From positions 1-58,273 of the forward strand of contig JAGOLL010000005.1 in the NCBI GenBank assembly GCA_017994055.1: 58,273 nucleotides of DNA, given 5' to 3'. The notes beneath the pieces were generated by a model. The model had not been told where the DNA came from. It ran no database searches and worked only from the letters and a program-made list of their open reading frames with translations. Source of the DNA: Methanothrix sp. GTDB taxonomy: Archaea > Halobacteriota > Methanosarcinia > Methanotrichales > Methanotrichaceae. Made by a program: the position numbers and the translations under genes. Of the stretch, positions 1-11,516 are shown in pieces (the stretch's first letter is position 1; every line of letters starts with the position of its first letter).

Positions 1-435
1 ATTGATGGTGATCTTGAGGGCACCCTCCAGCACATACTCAAACTCCTGGCCGGGAGGGCTGTAATATGAGGGGCTGCCCTTCCTGGGATCGATGGTCACT
101 ATGAAGGGCTCGGCCTTTTTATGGGCGAACTTTCTGGCCAGGCTCTGATAATGGTATTGCTTTCTGCGCTCCACCTCCACCGCCTCGCCCTTTCGGGTGA
201 CGGTGAAGATGTTCATCTTGGACTCTTCACCGGTGAGCAGCAGGCCGGTATCGACATTGAGCTTTCGCGCAATGCCAATGAGAATGCTTGCGGGAATATC
301 CAGCTTGCCATCTTCATAACAATTGTATGTCTCTACAGGCACTTTGAGATGATCTGCCATCTCCTCGGGGCTTACCCGATTAAGATCCCTTAGCTCACGC
401 AGACGCGAGCCGATTTCATCAAGCCTCTCCTTCAT
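1..435 (-). CDS. HTH-cupin (XRE-family) transcriptional regulator, partial
   Basis: The 145 visible codons run off the left edge, so the C-terminus is missing. Residues about 1-60 form an XRE/Cro helix-turn-helix ([20 protein letters not shown], then [12 protein letters not shown]). After a linker comes the start of a cupin barrel ([17 protein letters not shown]). This combination is known in archaeal and bacterial one-component regulators that bind a small ligand in the cupin and DNA through the HTH. ATG at 435 is preferred over the in-frame ATG at 441, because GAGGA lies six bases before 435 but directly abuts 441. The ligand and target genes cannot be told from this fragment. The gene points away from the CRISPR locus, and nothing suggests that it controls it. 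Confidence 0.8.
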   Translation of the reverse strand, partial: MKERLDEIGSRLRELRDLNRVSPEEMADHLKVPVETYNCYEDGKLDIPASILIGIARKLNVDTGLLLTGEESKMNIFTVTRKGEAVEVERRKQYHYQSLARKFAHKKAEPFIVTIDPRKGSPSYYSPPGQEFEYVLEGALKITIN

Positions 436-440
436 GGTCA

Positions 441-4054
<3,614 letters not shown>

Positions 4055-4058
<4 letters not shown>

Positions 4059-4897
4059 TGATGGCGGAACAGGAACCTGCTGTTCGTCTTAGTGTTGATC
4101 CGACCAATCCAGGCCATTTTTTCGCATGTTGCGGATTGCTTGAACTAGCTGATAGACAATGGTCAGGCGTTGAAGCATGGTTTAATAGTGGATTTTTTTA
4201 TATTTCCACTAGAGAGCATACTGCGTCTCTGCAAGAACTCTTAACAATTGCACGAGATATCCAAATCGCAGATGATCTTTGTTCTGATAAAAAAGACGAG
4301 ATCGAAGAAGAAGAGAATGCTGATGCAGGTGTCTTTCCGCTTATTATTGAATCTCCCATATCACTGCGACTAGACTGGTGGAAAAACAAGACATTAAAAC
4401 CGTGGGCTGGCTCCATGGATGAACGCAAGATATTTTTGGCTATGTGTAATGCAATCGATGTGCAAAATGAAGACCCGCTCAATCAAGGAGCAATTGTGTT
4501 TGATACAGCCATAAAGTCATCAACTAATTCCCGAGGAAAGCTTCCATCTAAGGCAAAGAAGCGTGAGCCATTTTATTTTGATAGTCGTCGAGGTGCTAAT
4601 GCAATGCCTATTGATGTTGGATTCTCAACAGATTCGCTCAAATTGGCAACCATTGCATATCCCTCTGTCGAGAGTTTATCCTTTATAGGTCTTCAACGAT
4701 GTCGTCCGAAGCCCACTGAATCAACACGCGTGTTCGAATATTATACTTGGAGTATGCCGTTGCCTGTCCAAGTTATTCCACCCGCTGTTTTGGGTCTTGT
4801 TGGTGATGGCAAAGGGTATCGTTTTGAAAATGCATTCCGCACAGACCAAAAAAAGCATAAGGCATTCACTCCAGCTACATCTATCGGAGGTTATTGA
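4055..4897 (+). CDS. csb3: type I-G Cascade subunit, Csb3/Cas8-like
   Basis: This 280-residue protein sits in the cas3-X-csb1-csb2 position occupied in the Geobacter sulfurreducens type locus by GSU0052 (Csb3, also annotated as a Cas8-type subunit of I-U systems). Its N-terminus, LSVDPTNPGHFFACCGLLEL, is the characteristic opening of that family. The protein is expected to be the small or large subunit of the crRNA-guided surveillance complex, helping recognise PAM and recruit Cas3; that role is inferred by analogy with other Cas8 proteins. It begins within the cas3 stop (ATGA overlap; several ATG codons in a row make the exact start ambiguous by one or two codons). A region around residues 85-93 is very acidic (DEIEEEENAD). 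About 60 bases separate it from csb1. Confidence 0.8.
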
Positions 4898-4961
4898 TTC
4901 TGACCAATTTTTGGCAATCTCATCATTAGTGCTAAACTCATTTAATTCATAGGGTGTGAAA

Positions 4962-6050
4962 ATGATGCAAAATAACGAGCTGCTGGAAAAATACGATGCA
5001 TGGCTAAACGACAATGGGCCGAGCGCTCTTGTGATCAGGGAGCATTTGATGCCAGTGGAAGGCCACGGTGGCGTCATATTCCCTGCCACTTTTGCTGCTA
5101 GTCAAGACGGAGCCTTTAAAGGTGGATACAATATAGACACCTTCCCGGACGGAACAAACGTCTGCCTTATAGACAGCGTGGGCAGCCAGGCGAACAGGAT
5201 AGAACCCATATTCATGAAAGGGGAGTATGCCAAGCTAATACCTCAATTTAATGTTTTAGCCGGTGATAGAAAGGTAAATCTTCTTGAAGCTGGGCATCGC
5301 GCCGGTGATGCTATATTCCGCTGTTCTGATCTTAAAGATGAACTGAGGAATGCATTTCTTAAAATTCAGATGGGCAATGATGAACCGATGGCTAGGCTTG
5401 CACCTACATCTATCATTTTCGGTGCATGGGATTCTCGTGATACTCAGGCAAAGCTGCCCCGCTTGGTATCCTCTACCATTCGTGCATTCAACGTCCGCTC
5501 TTTAACACGATCGGCCACGTACATCCCTGCGGTGGATCATATTGCGGCTGGAAACATTCCAGATTATGAAGCAGACAAAAAGAAGAAAGATGCATACTCT
5601 GCCCGCGGATGGCTTCATGCGCTATCCACCGGAACTCATGGCGGTGTGATTGCGGACGGAGGCATTCGACGGGATGCAGCTCTTCATCTTGCTGCGCTCC
5701 GCTTGCGCAAAGTGGGAAACGAAGAAGAGAAAACACTGGCATTGCGTAGATATGTTCTCGGCCTTGCATTGATTGCGTTTACGGCGACGCCTGAAAGCTA
5801 CCTCCGTCAAGGCTGCAACATCGTACTTGATCCTCAGCAACCTCGTGAGTGCAAGTTGGTTTTCAGCGATGGTCGTCGTGATGATATTGAGCTTTCAAAT
5901 GAAGATGCTGTGTTTTATGCAAAAGAGGCAGCAAAGGAATTCGGAGTTGATTCTGGCCGAGAGGTTCAATTCAGCAAAGAACTCGCAAAAAGAGATGTTG
6001 AAGAAGGAGCAGGAGAAGGCAAATCGAAAGGCAAGAAATCGCATGCCTAA
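4962..6050 (+). CDS. csb1: Cas7-family backbone subunit Csb1 (GSU0053 type)
   Basis: Csb1 is the Cas7-like RAMP protein that polymerises along the crRNA to form the backbone of the type I-G effector complex. The N-terminal region (LVIREHLMPVEGHGGVIFPA, then IDSVGSQANRIEPIF) and the central WDSRDTQAKLPRLVSSTIRA are hallmark segments of the GSU0053 family. The protein has about 362 residues, the usual size. Possible starts are GTG 4956, ATG 4962 and ATG 4965; the AGGGTG at 4951-4956 would be well spaced only for the two ATG codons, so 4962 is chosen. The C-terminus is highly charged (KRDVEEGAGEGKSKGKKSHA) and probably flexible. The csb2 start follows 24 bases after the stop. Confidence 0.93.
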   Translation: MMQNNELLEKYDAWLNDNGPSALVIREHLMPVEGHGGVIFPATFAASQDGAFKGGYNIDTFPDGTNVCLIDSVGSQANRIEPIFMKGEYAKLIPQFNVLAGDRKVNLLEAGHRAGDAIFRCSDLKDELRNAFLKIQMGNDEPMARLAPTSIIFGAWDSRDTQAKLPRLVSSTIRAFNVRSLTRSATYIPAVDHIAAGNIPDYEADKKKKDAYSARGWLHALSTGTHGGVIADGGIRRDAALHLAALRLRKVGNEEEKTLALRRYVLGLALIAFTATPESYLRQGCNIVLDPQQPRECKLVFSDGRRDDIELSNEDAVFYAKEAAKEFGVDSGREVQFSKELAKRDVEEGAGEGKSKGKKSHA

Positions 6051-6073
6051 ATGGCCTTATGGTGATAGGGATT

Positions 6074-7681
6074 ATGTCATCATATTTTTGCATATCGTTT
6101 CGCTTTCTGGATTCCGCTTTTCATGGATTAGCGGACGGCAGAAAGAATGAATGGCCGCCATCGCCGTTGCGTGTGTTTCAGTCGATGGTTGCTGCTTCAG
6201 CAGCTAGGCAATGCATAGATATTATTGATCCAGCTTTAAGATGGCTTGAACAGCAGCCAGCTCCAACTATAATTGCACCTGAGCAGATTTCCATATCAGA
6301 CCTCGCTCCAGGATATTGTCTATCGGTTCCTAATAATTCCATGGATATTGTGGCAAATGCTTGGTGCCGAGGAAATTATTCCAATCACGGAGACGCTAAT
6401 CCTGCAACACATAGAACAATGAAAACCGTTCGCCCAATACTCCTGCCTGATAGTTTTTCAGTTCATTACCTCTGGCTTCTTTCAGATGGGGGCTATGATG
6501 ATATCTCGGATAATATTAATAAGCTGTCAGAGGTAGCGAAAAGCGTTGTTGCATTAGGCTGGGGCTTGGATATGGCTGTAGCCGAAGGCAGGGTCTTATC
6601 CGAAAAGCAGGCTAATGAACTTCAAGGAGAGAGATGGATTCCCTCAACTGATAACATTGGCCGAGGTTTGCGCATGCCTGTTAGTGGGACGCTCGATGCT
6701 CTATTACAGAGACATGAACGTTTCCTAAAACGCATGGATTCAAATGGCTTTGTCCCTCCATCACCTTTGTCTACATATACAAGAGTTGAGTACCGGCAGA
6801 CAACCGATCCAATGCCTCGGAAAGTGGCTGCATTCTCCTTTCTGAAGCCAGATGCAAGTGGTTTTCGAGCATTTGAGACGATTCAGATGTTATCTGTAGT
6901 CTCAGGTATGATGCGCCATGCGACCAGCCTTGCAGCTGAGAGAGCTGGTTGGTCCAAGTTCGATATTAATACATTCGTTCTCGGTCATGGAGAATCGAAA
7001 AATGCTGAAGGGCATATTCCGGTCGGACCTAAACGGTTTGCCTACTTGCCACTTCCAAGCATTGAATCTCGGAGAGATGGCAAAACTCGCGTGGTAGGCA
7101 ACATCCGGCGAGTCCTCATTACTTCTTTTGCCGATGTAGGGGATTCAAGAATAAGCTGGGCTCGAAGGGCTCTATCAGGTCAAGATTTGGTCGATGAAAA
7201 AAGGAAAGAATCCGTCTCTATGCTCTCTCCGATTCCCTTAAATGAGAAGGTAGTTCAGTACTATACCAGGTCTTCAGCATCATGGTCTACTGTTACTCCT
7301 GTGATACTGCCGGGCTATGATGATCCTGCTCATTTGCGTAAGCGATTGAAGCGTCATATAGATGCGGATGAACAGAAGCGGCTATTGACACGACTCGATA
7401 ATCGCATTGATAGCCTTCTGAGGAAGGCAATTACTCAAGCAGGTTTTTCCAAGGAACTTGCAGACAATGCAACTTTAGAATGGCGTAAGATTGGGTTTTG
7501 GGCGGGCACCGAATTAGCCGACAAGTACCGAGTACCTCAGCATCTCAAGCACCTATCAAAATATCATGTTAGAATTCAATGGCGAGATGAAAATAAGAAT
7601 CCAGTGAGGATCTCTGGGCCAATTTGCATTGGAGGTGGTCGCTTCTACGGAGTTGGTCTTTTTGCGGCTGAAAGTGATTGA
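6074..7681 (+). CDS. csb2: Csb2, fused Cas5-Cas6 protein of type I-G (GSU0054 type)
   Basis: Csb2 is the signature protein of this subtype. Its N-terminal half is Cas5-like and caps the crRNA 5 prime handle; its C-terminal half is Cas6-like and cuts the precursor crRNA in the repeat. Seen here are the family start (CISFRFLDSAFHG, then EWPPSPLRVFQSMVAAS) and the glycine-rich C-terminal RAMP loop (ICIGGGRFYGVGLFAA). The length of 535 residues is normal. ATG 6074 is chosen over the more upstream 6059 because GGTGAT at 6061-6066 is well placed and because the encoded N-terminus then matches the family. It is the last gene of the effector transcript; a hairpin follows the stop at once. The Cas6 half presumably processes the repeats found 475 bases downstream. 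Confidence 0.93.
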   Translation: MSSYFCISFRFLDSAFHGLADGRKNEWPPSPLRVFQSMVAASAARQCIDIIDPALRWLEQQPAPTIIAPEQISISDLAPGYCLSVPNNSMDIVANAWCRGNYSNHGDANPATHRTMKTVRPILLPDSFSVHYLWLLSDGGYDDISDNINKLSEVAKSVVALGWGLDMAVAEGRVLSEKQANELQGERWIPSTDNIGRGLRMPVSGTLDALLQRHERFLKRMDSNGFVPPSPLSTYTRVEYRQTTDPMPRKVAAFSFLKPDASGFRAFETIQMLSVVSGMMRHATSLAAERAGWSKFDINTFVLGHGESKNAEGHIPVGPKRFAYLPLPSIESRRDGKTRVVGNIRRVLITSFADVGDSRISWARRALSGQDLVDEKRKESVSMLSPIPLNEKVVQYYTRSSASWSTVTPVILPGYDDPAHLRKRLKRHIDADEQKRLLTRLDNRIDSLLRKAITQAGFSKELADNATLEWRKIGFWAGTELADKYRVPQHLKHLSKYHVRIQWRDENKNPVRISGPICIGGGRFYGVGLFAAESD

Positions 7682-7685
7682 CTTA

Positions 7686-7703
7686 GATAGCTAGGATGCT
7701 ATC
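7686..7703 (+). terminator. hairpin directly after csb2
   Basis: GATAGC (7686-7691) and GCTATC (7698-7703) form a perfect six-base stem with a six-base loop, five bases beyond the csb2 stop, followed by an AT-rich ATTAAGCTATTT. It could end the effector transcript or stabilise its 3 prime end. The T-run is weak, so termination is only a suggestion. Confidence 0.35.
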
Positions 7704-7710
7704 ATTAAGC

Positions 7711-8110
7711 TATTTCGGCCTCGGCCTCTTCGTCCCCGAGCAGCCTTGACCCTGCTCTCCTACCTCTCGCAGCCGCTGCCCTTGCACGCATGCTGCCTCC
7801 CGTCAAGGGGGACCGCCTCCGCAGGCTCGCCCAGACGTGCTCAAGGATGAGACAGGTATCCAAGCCTCCCCGGCGCTGAGGGGAGCCCCGTCACCCCTTC
7901 CGCGCGTATCACCGCGCGCGGGGCCCGCTGAATAATTTCGCTTCCCCAATCGCCCACCCGAAAGCTAAATAATTGATTACCTCCTTCTTCGAGAGGTTAT
8001 GTGGTTCCGGGAGGGCCGGGAGGCGCTCGAAGCGTCTTCGTATTGCGAATACTCCCGTGAAGACGTTGGCGCATTAAAGAGGCAAGCAGTATATTGCCGA
8101 ACCTCTCGAA
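7711..8110 (+). ncRNA. GC-rich, hairpin-dense non-coding block before the CRISPR array
   Basis: Between csb2 and the first repeat lies a block with no plausible gene, and its base composition (roughly two thirds G+C in 7711-7930 by eye) is unlike the flanking cas genes. It contains many perfect inverted repeats: GAGCAG/CTGCTC (7738-7743/7752-7757), CTCCCC/GGGGAG (7866-7871/7880-7885), CGCGCG/CGCGCG (7901-7906/7913-7918), GTCCCC/GGGGAC (7732-7737/7808-7813) and CCTTGAC/GTCAAGG (7744-7750/7802-7808). A second part is closed by an 11-base perfect pair, TTCGAGAGGTT (7988-7998) with AACCTCTCGAA (8100-8110). Inside it are GCGTCTTC/GAAGACGT (8032-8039/8059-8066, one G-U pair), an inner GTATT/AATAC hairpin, and GGCAA/TTGCC just before the closing strand. 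This looks like one or two structured RNAs within the leader region, but the transcript, its ends and its strand are inferred. I could not match it to RNase P or SRP RNA. Confidence 0.4.
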
Positions 8111-8155
8111 AACGGCCCATTTTTCGATGCCAATAGAGGGCGAAAAAAGGCCGCC

Positions 8156-9003
8156 ATTTCCACGGCTGAAAAGTCGTGGCCCCATTGAAGCATTGGGAAT
8201 CGGGTTGGATTGCCCCAAATTCGCCACCAAATTTCCACGGCTGAAAAGTCGTGGCCCCATTGAAGCAATAGCATCGAGATCATCTTCAACAAATCTATCT
8301 GTCATTTCCACGGCTGAAAAGTCGTGGCCCCATTGAAGCAAGTTCTCTGGCATCCGGTATGTATGGAGCCAACTTATTTCCACGGCTGAAAAGTCGTGGC
8401 CCCATTGAAGCCGATCTGTGGAGGAAATGCCGAAAATATATCGCGAGCAGAATTTCCACGGCTGAAAAGTCGTGGCCCCATTGAAGCGAAAGAGAGATCG
8501 TAGCTTCAATTCTTGAGGCATTTCCATTTCCACGGCTGAAAAGTCGTGGCCCCATTGAAGCGAGCCTTGGAAGTCTAAGATTACCCTTAGCATATGCATG
8601 ATTTCCACGGCTGAAAAGTCGTGGCCCCATTGAAGCGGGACTTACGAAGATAAACAGGATATGAGGGAGAGCATTTCCACGGCTGAAAAGTCGTGGCCCC
8701 ATTGAAGCGCGCTTGCTCCTCGGTCATCGGTGAGCCATTGTTGCCATTTCCACGGCTGAAAAGTCGTGGCCCCATTGAAGCAGAGCTTCGGCTATAACAC
8801 TGCCGCCGCTTTGCCCTATTTCCACGGCTGAAAAGTCGTGGCCCCATTGAAGCCTTAGCCGCGGAATCCCAAAGGTATATAAGCAATTGCATTTCCACGG
8901 CTGAAAAGTCGTGGCCCCATTGAAGCGATAAGAAATGTAAGAAGGAAAGACCTTATCATGAAGGCCAATTTCCACGGCTGAAAAGTCGTGGCCCCATTGA
9001 AGC
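8156..9003 (+). CRISPR. CRISPR array, 12 identical 36-nt repeats, 11 spacers
   Basis: Twelve exact copies of a 36-base repeat start at 8156, 8231, 8304, 8376, 8452, 8526, 8601, 8673, 8746, 8818, 8891 and 8968. Spacers are 36-41 bases and all different. Each repeat begins ATTTCCACGG and ends CCCCATTGAAGC. Its core folds as CCACGGCT-GAAA-AGTCGTGG, an eight-pair stem (one G-U pair) with a GAAA loop. The ATTGAAGC end resembles the common ATTGAAAC 3 prime repeat end, so the transcript should run on the plus strand, from a leader on the left, co-directional with the cas genes. No repeat shows the degeneration usually seen at the trailer end. Csb2 is the expected processing enzyme and Cas4-1/Cas2 the acquisition machinery. 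Confidence 0.98.
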
Positions 9004-9065
9004 CGCAAGCGGACTCAAAGGTTAAATGCTTTGATAGCAGTAAAAGAATAAGGCAGGTGAATCTG

Positions 9066-9290
9066 ATGAGCGGTAGCGCCCAGTCGATGAGCTTTCAGGA
9101 TCTAATTGAAGCTGTGGAGACTATGCCTCTGGATGATCAAGCCATGCTGGTCAACCTGATCAACAAACGCATCCAAGAGAAGCGGCGGACTGAACTGCTG
9201 GCTGAGGTCCAGGAGGCAAGAGATGCCTTTAGCAGAGGTGAAGTCAAGCGAGGTAGTTTTGAAGACCTGATTAAGGATCTGAAAGCTTGA
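9066..9290 (+). CDS. RelB-like antitoxin next to the CRISPR array
   Basis: This 74-residue acidic protein directly precedes and overlaps (TTGA) a RelE-type toxin gene, the classic antitoxin-toxin arrangement. It has a short helical N-terminus (FQDLIEAVETMPLDDQAMLV), a basic helix (RIQEKRRTELLAEVQEARDA) and a C-terminal motif (FSRGEVKRGSFEDLIKDLK) of the kind antitoxins use to wrap the toxin. ATG 9066 has a well spaced AGGTGA at 9055-9060; a longer in-frame reading would begin inside the last CRISPR repeat and is rejected. It lies only 62 bases after the last repeat on the same strand, so read-through from the array could contribute to its expression. The family is inferred mainly from the partner gene. 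Confidence 0.72.
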   Translation: MSGSAQSMSFQDLIEAVETMPLDDQAMLVNLINKRIQEKRRTELLAEVQEARDAFSRGEVKRGSFEDLIKDLKA

Positions 9291-9571
9291 ACACCCTTGT
9301 CTGGAGCCCCGGCTTTAAAAGAGCCTTTAGCCGTTCAATAAAGCGCAGACCTGACCTGGAAGACAAGATCACTGCTGCGCTCAAGCAGCTCTCCCAGGAT
9401 GCATATCATCCGATTCTTCATACTCATAAATTGAAAGGGAATTTGGCTGGCTCCTGGGCTTGCAAAGTCGATTTTGAATATCGAATTGTCTTTGAGTTCG
9501 TGAAGGATAGAGATACCCAAGAAGAGATCATCCTGCTGGAAGCCATTGGAACTCACGATGAGGTCTACTGA
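9287..9571 (+). CDS. RelE/StbE-family mRNA interferase toxin
   Basis: This 94-residue protein has the RelE/ParE fold signature: SPGFKRAFSRSIKRRPDL at the start, HTHKLKGNLAGSWACKVDFE in the middle and YRIVFEF with LLEAIGTHDEVY at the end. Proteins of this type cut translated mRNA on the ribosome or, more rarely, act on gyrase; the HKLKG...SW.C..YRIVFEF pattern points to the RelE/StbE branch. It starts at a TTG that overlaps the antitoxin stop by four bases, so translation is probably coupled. The pair stands between the array and cas4-1 and thus inside the CRISPR locus. Catalytic activity cannot be judged, but no truncation is seen. Confidence 0.85.
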   Translation: MNTLVWSPGFKRAFSRSIKRRPDLEDKITAALKQLSQDAYHPILHTHKLKGNLAGSWACKVDFEYRIVFEFVKDRDTQEEIILLEAIGTHDEVY

Positions 9572-9679
9572 CTCTGTCATTTCTCTCCAAAACTGATTGG
9601 TCATGGCAGCATTTAAAGCATCAGCTCTATTGTAATTTCTTTTTCTATTATTTTGAATAAATAAAGCCCAATTAGGTCA

Positions 9680-9713
9680 ATGACATTCGAACGTATCTAT
9701 TTAAGGATGTCAT
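9680..9713 (+). promoter_or_regulatory. inverted repeat flanking the cas4-1/cas2 promoter
   Basis: ATGACAT (9680-9686) and ATGTCAT (9707-9713) are perfect inverted seven-base arms, 20 bases apart. A TATA-like CTATTTAAG lies between them (about 9697-9705). Transcription would start near 9727, about 40 bases before the cas4-1 ATG, which carries GGTGAT at 9759-9764. A dimeric repressor bound here would cover the TATA box. The protein that binds is unknown; the RelB-like antitoxin just upstream is one candidate. Confidence 0.4.
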
Positions 9714-9767
9714 CTACTAATAAATATCTTTATTAATTATGAATACTAAAACTATTATGGTGATATA

Positions 9768-11501
9768 ATGGCCTCCAATGCCCAAGTGTCCGTCCAGAGC
9801 TCTCCGGAGCTGATCCCCGCCCGTATGCTCAATGAGTTCGCCTACTGTCCCCGTCTCTGCTATATCGAATGGGTGCAGGGAGAATTCCTGGACAGCGCAG
9901 ATACCGCAGACGGCAGATTCCAGCACCGTCGCGTTGATGCAGGCTCAGGCAAGCTTTCCGACAACCTGGAGACATTTCACGCCCGATCGGTTTACCTCTC
10001 CGGTGCGGGCATCACCTGCCGGATTGATCTTCTGGAAGGCGATGGCAGCCAGGTCACTCCTGTGGACTACAAAAGGGGAGAGGCTCCAGGCATCCCGGAA
10101 GGTGCCTATGAGCCGGAGAGAGTGCAGCTCTGCGCCCAGGGACTGGTGCTTATGGAGAACGGATACCTCTGCCAGGAGGGAATCATCTATTTTGCCAAAT
10201 CCAAGAAAAGGGTGACCATTCCATTTGATCAGGGCCTGGTGGGCCGAACTAAGCAGCTCATCGCCGATCTGAGAGAGGTGGCCGGCAATGGAATAATGCC
10301 CCCACCGCTTCAAAACAGTGCCAAATGCGTTCGGTGCTCCTTGGCCGGCATCTGCCTTCCCGATGAGGTCACCCTCCTGAAGGGGCTTGAATGTGAAGAG
10401 GCCGGATCGGATCAGGAAAAGGCAAAAGGAGATCTTGAGGAGAAGCCTGAGGAAGTGACATCCCCTGCGGCAGGAATTATCAGAAGGCTGCTTCCCGCTC
10501 GAGATGATGCCCTGCCGGTCTATGTCGTGGGCCAGGGAAATACGGTGAGAAAGAAGGGGGATCTGCTTGAGATCTGGTCCCGAGAGGGCAAGCAGAGCGA
10601 GGCCAGGCTGAGGGAGATATCTCAGCTCTCCCTTTACGGAGGCGTGGAGATAACCACCCCGGCCATGGTCGAGCTTATGCAGAGGGGAGTGCCCGTAATA
10701 CACCATACTCACGGAGGCTGGTTCCAGGGAATCTGCCTGGGAAATACCCATAAAAACGTGGAGTTGAGAATTAAGCAATTCCAGTGCGCCATGAGTCCAG
10801 ATAGGTCGTTGTCTCTGGCCCAAAAGATAGTGTCCGGCAAGATCAAGAACTGTAGGACTCTAATGCGTCGGAATAATCCCCGATCCAAAGGCAGCTCTTT
10901 AAGCCTCATGGCCAAACTGGCCTTCCAGGCGGAAAGAGCCTCCGATTCGATGAGCCTCCTGGGCATCGAAGGTGCAGCAGCTGAATGCTACTTCTCAGAG
11001 TTCGCCGGTATGCTGAAAGATGCCAACCGGGACTTCTCATTTAAAGATCGAAACAGGAGACCGCCAAGAGATCCCGTAAATGCCGTGCTCTCCTACCTCT
11101 ATGGAGTCCTGGTCAAAGAGCTGTTCGTAGCCCTTTTGACGGTGGGATTCGATCCATATCTTGGATTCTACCATCGGCCCAGATACGGCCGGCCTGCCCT
11201 GGCACTGGATATGATGGAGGAGTACCGGCCCATCATTGCCGATTCCACTGCCATAACCATGCTAAATAACCAGGAGCTCTCCAAAAAGGACTTTATCAAA
11301 ACCCCAACAGGAGTCACCTTAACCGTCGAGGGCAAGAAGACTCTCCTGGCGGGCTATGAGCGCCGCATGGGAACAGAGATCGTCCATCCCATCTTCGGCT
11401 ACAAAGTAAGCTATCGGAGGGTGCTGGAGGTCCAATCCCGCCTTCTGGCCCGGGCCGTCTCAGGCGAGATACGGGAATATCCTCCCTTCTGCACCAGATA
11501 A
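9768..11501 (+). CDS. cas4-cas1: Cas4-Cas1 fusion, spacer selection and integration
   Basis: The 577-residue protein joins a Cas4 nuclease (residues about 1-215) to the Cas1 integrase (about 240-577). The Cas4 part shows FAYCPRLCYIEW (C27, C31) and the iron-sulfur motif KCVRCSLAGICLP near residues 185-196, with the PD-(D/E)xK strand PVDYKRGE near 100. Between the domains lies a charged linker rich in E and K. The Cas1 part has the metal-binding glutamate in GIEGAAAECYF (near 400), the histidine in GFYHRPRYGRP (near 467) and the acidic LDMMEEYRP (near 481). Such fusions are characteristic of type I-G loci, where Cas4 trims pre-spacers, checks the PAM and sets orientation. ATG 9768 follows GGTGAT by three bases. 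Cas2 follows 15 bases after the stop, so the two are co-transcribed. Confidence 0.96.
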   Translation: MASNAQVSVQSSPELIPARMLNEFAYCPRLCYIEWVQGEFLDSADTADGRFQHRRVDAGSGKLSDNLETFHARSVYLSGAGITCRIDLLEGDGSQVTPVDYKRGEAPGIPEGAYEPERVQLCAQGLVLMENGYLCQEGIIYFAKSKKRVTIPFDQGLVGRTKQLIADLREVAGNGIMPPPLQNSAKCVRCSLAGICLPDEVTLLKGLECEEAGSDQEKAKGDLEEKPEEVTSPAAGIIRRLLPARDDALPVYVVGQGNTVRKKGDLLEIWSREGKQSEARLREISQLSLYGGVEITTPAMVELMQRGVPVIHHTHGGWFQGICLGNTHKNVELRIKQFQCAMSPDRSLSLAQKIVSGKIKNCRTLMRRNNPRSKGSSLSLMAKLAFQAERASDSMSLLGIEGAAAECYFSEFAGMLKDANRDFSFKDRNRRPPRDPVNAVLSYLYGVLVKELFVALLTVGFDPYLGFYHRPRYGRPALALDMMEEYRPIIADSTAITMLNNQELSKKDFIKTPTGVTLTVEGKKTLLAGYERRMGTEIVHPIFGYKVSYRRVLEVQSRLLARAVSGEIREYPPFCTR

Positions 11502-11516
11502 CCGAGGTGAATCAAA

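Noticed and set aside
7706..7885. Open minus-strand frame through the GC-rich block (LRRRSPLTGGSMRARAAAAR type)
   Set aside because: Arginine/alanine-rich translation is what GC-rich structured sequence gives in any frame; no start signal or family similarity.
7700..8110. Hypothesis that the GC-rich block is RNase P RNA or SRP RNA
   Set aside because: I looked for the conserved cores (GAGGAAAGTCC and ACAGAA of RNase P; the GGAAG/AGCA loops of SRP helix 8) on both strands and did not find them, though a diverged form cannot be excluded by eye.
8166..8185. Hairpin with GAAA loop resembling group II intron domain V
   Set aside because: It is the internal hairpin of the CRISPR repeat, present twelve times; there is no intron-encoded protein and no other intron domain nearby.
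8192..8967. Self-targeting spacers against this window
   Set aside because: I compared the spacers by eye with the visible genes and found no obvious match, but a computed search is needed before saying there is none.
7997..9008. Several reading frames on the minus strand and one on the plus strand across the CRISPR array
   Set aside because: They are translations of the repeat (MGPRLFSRGN or QWGHDFSAVE in every unit) and of unrelated spacers; no ribosome binding sites and no protein character.
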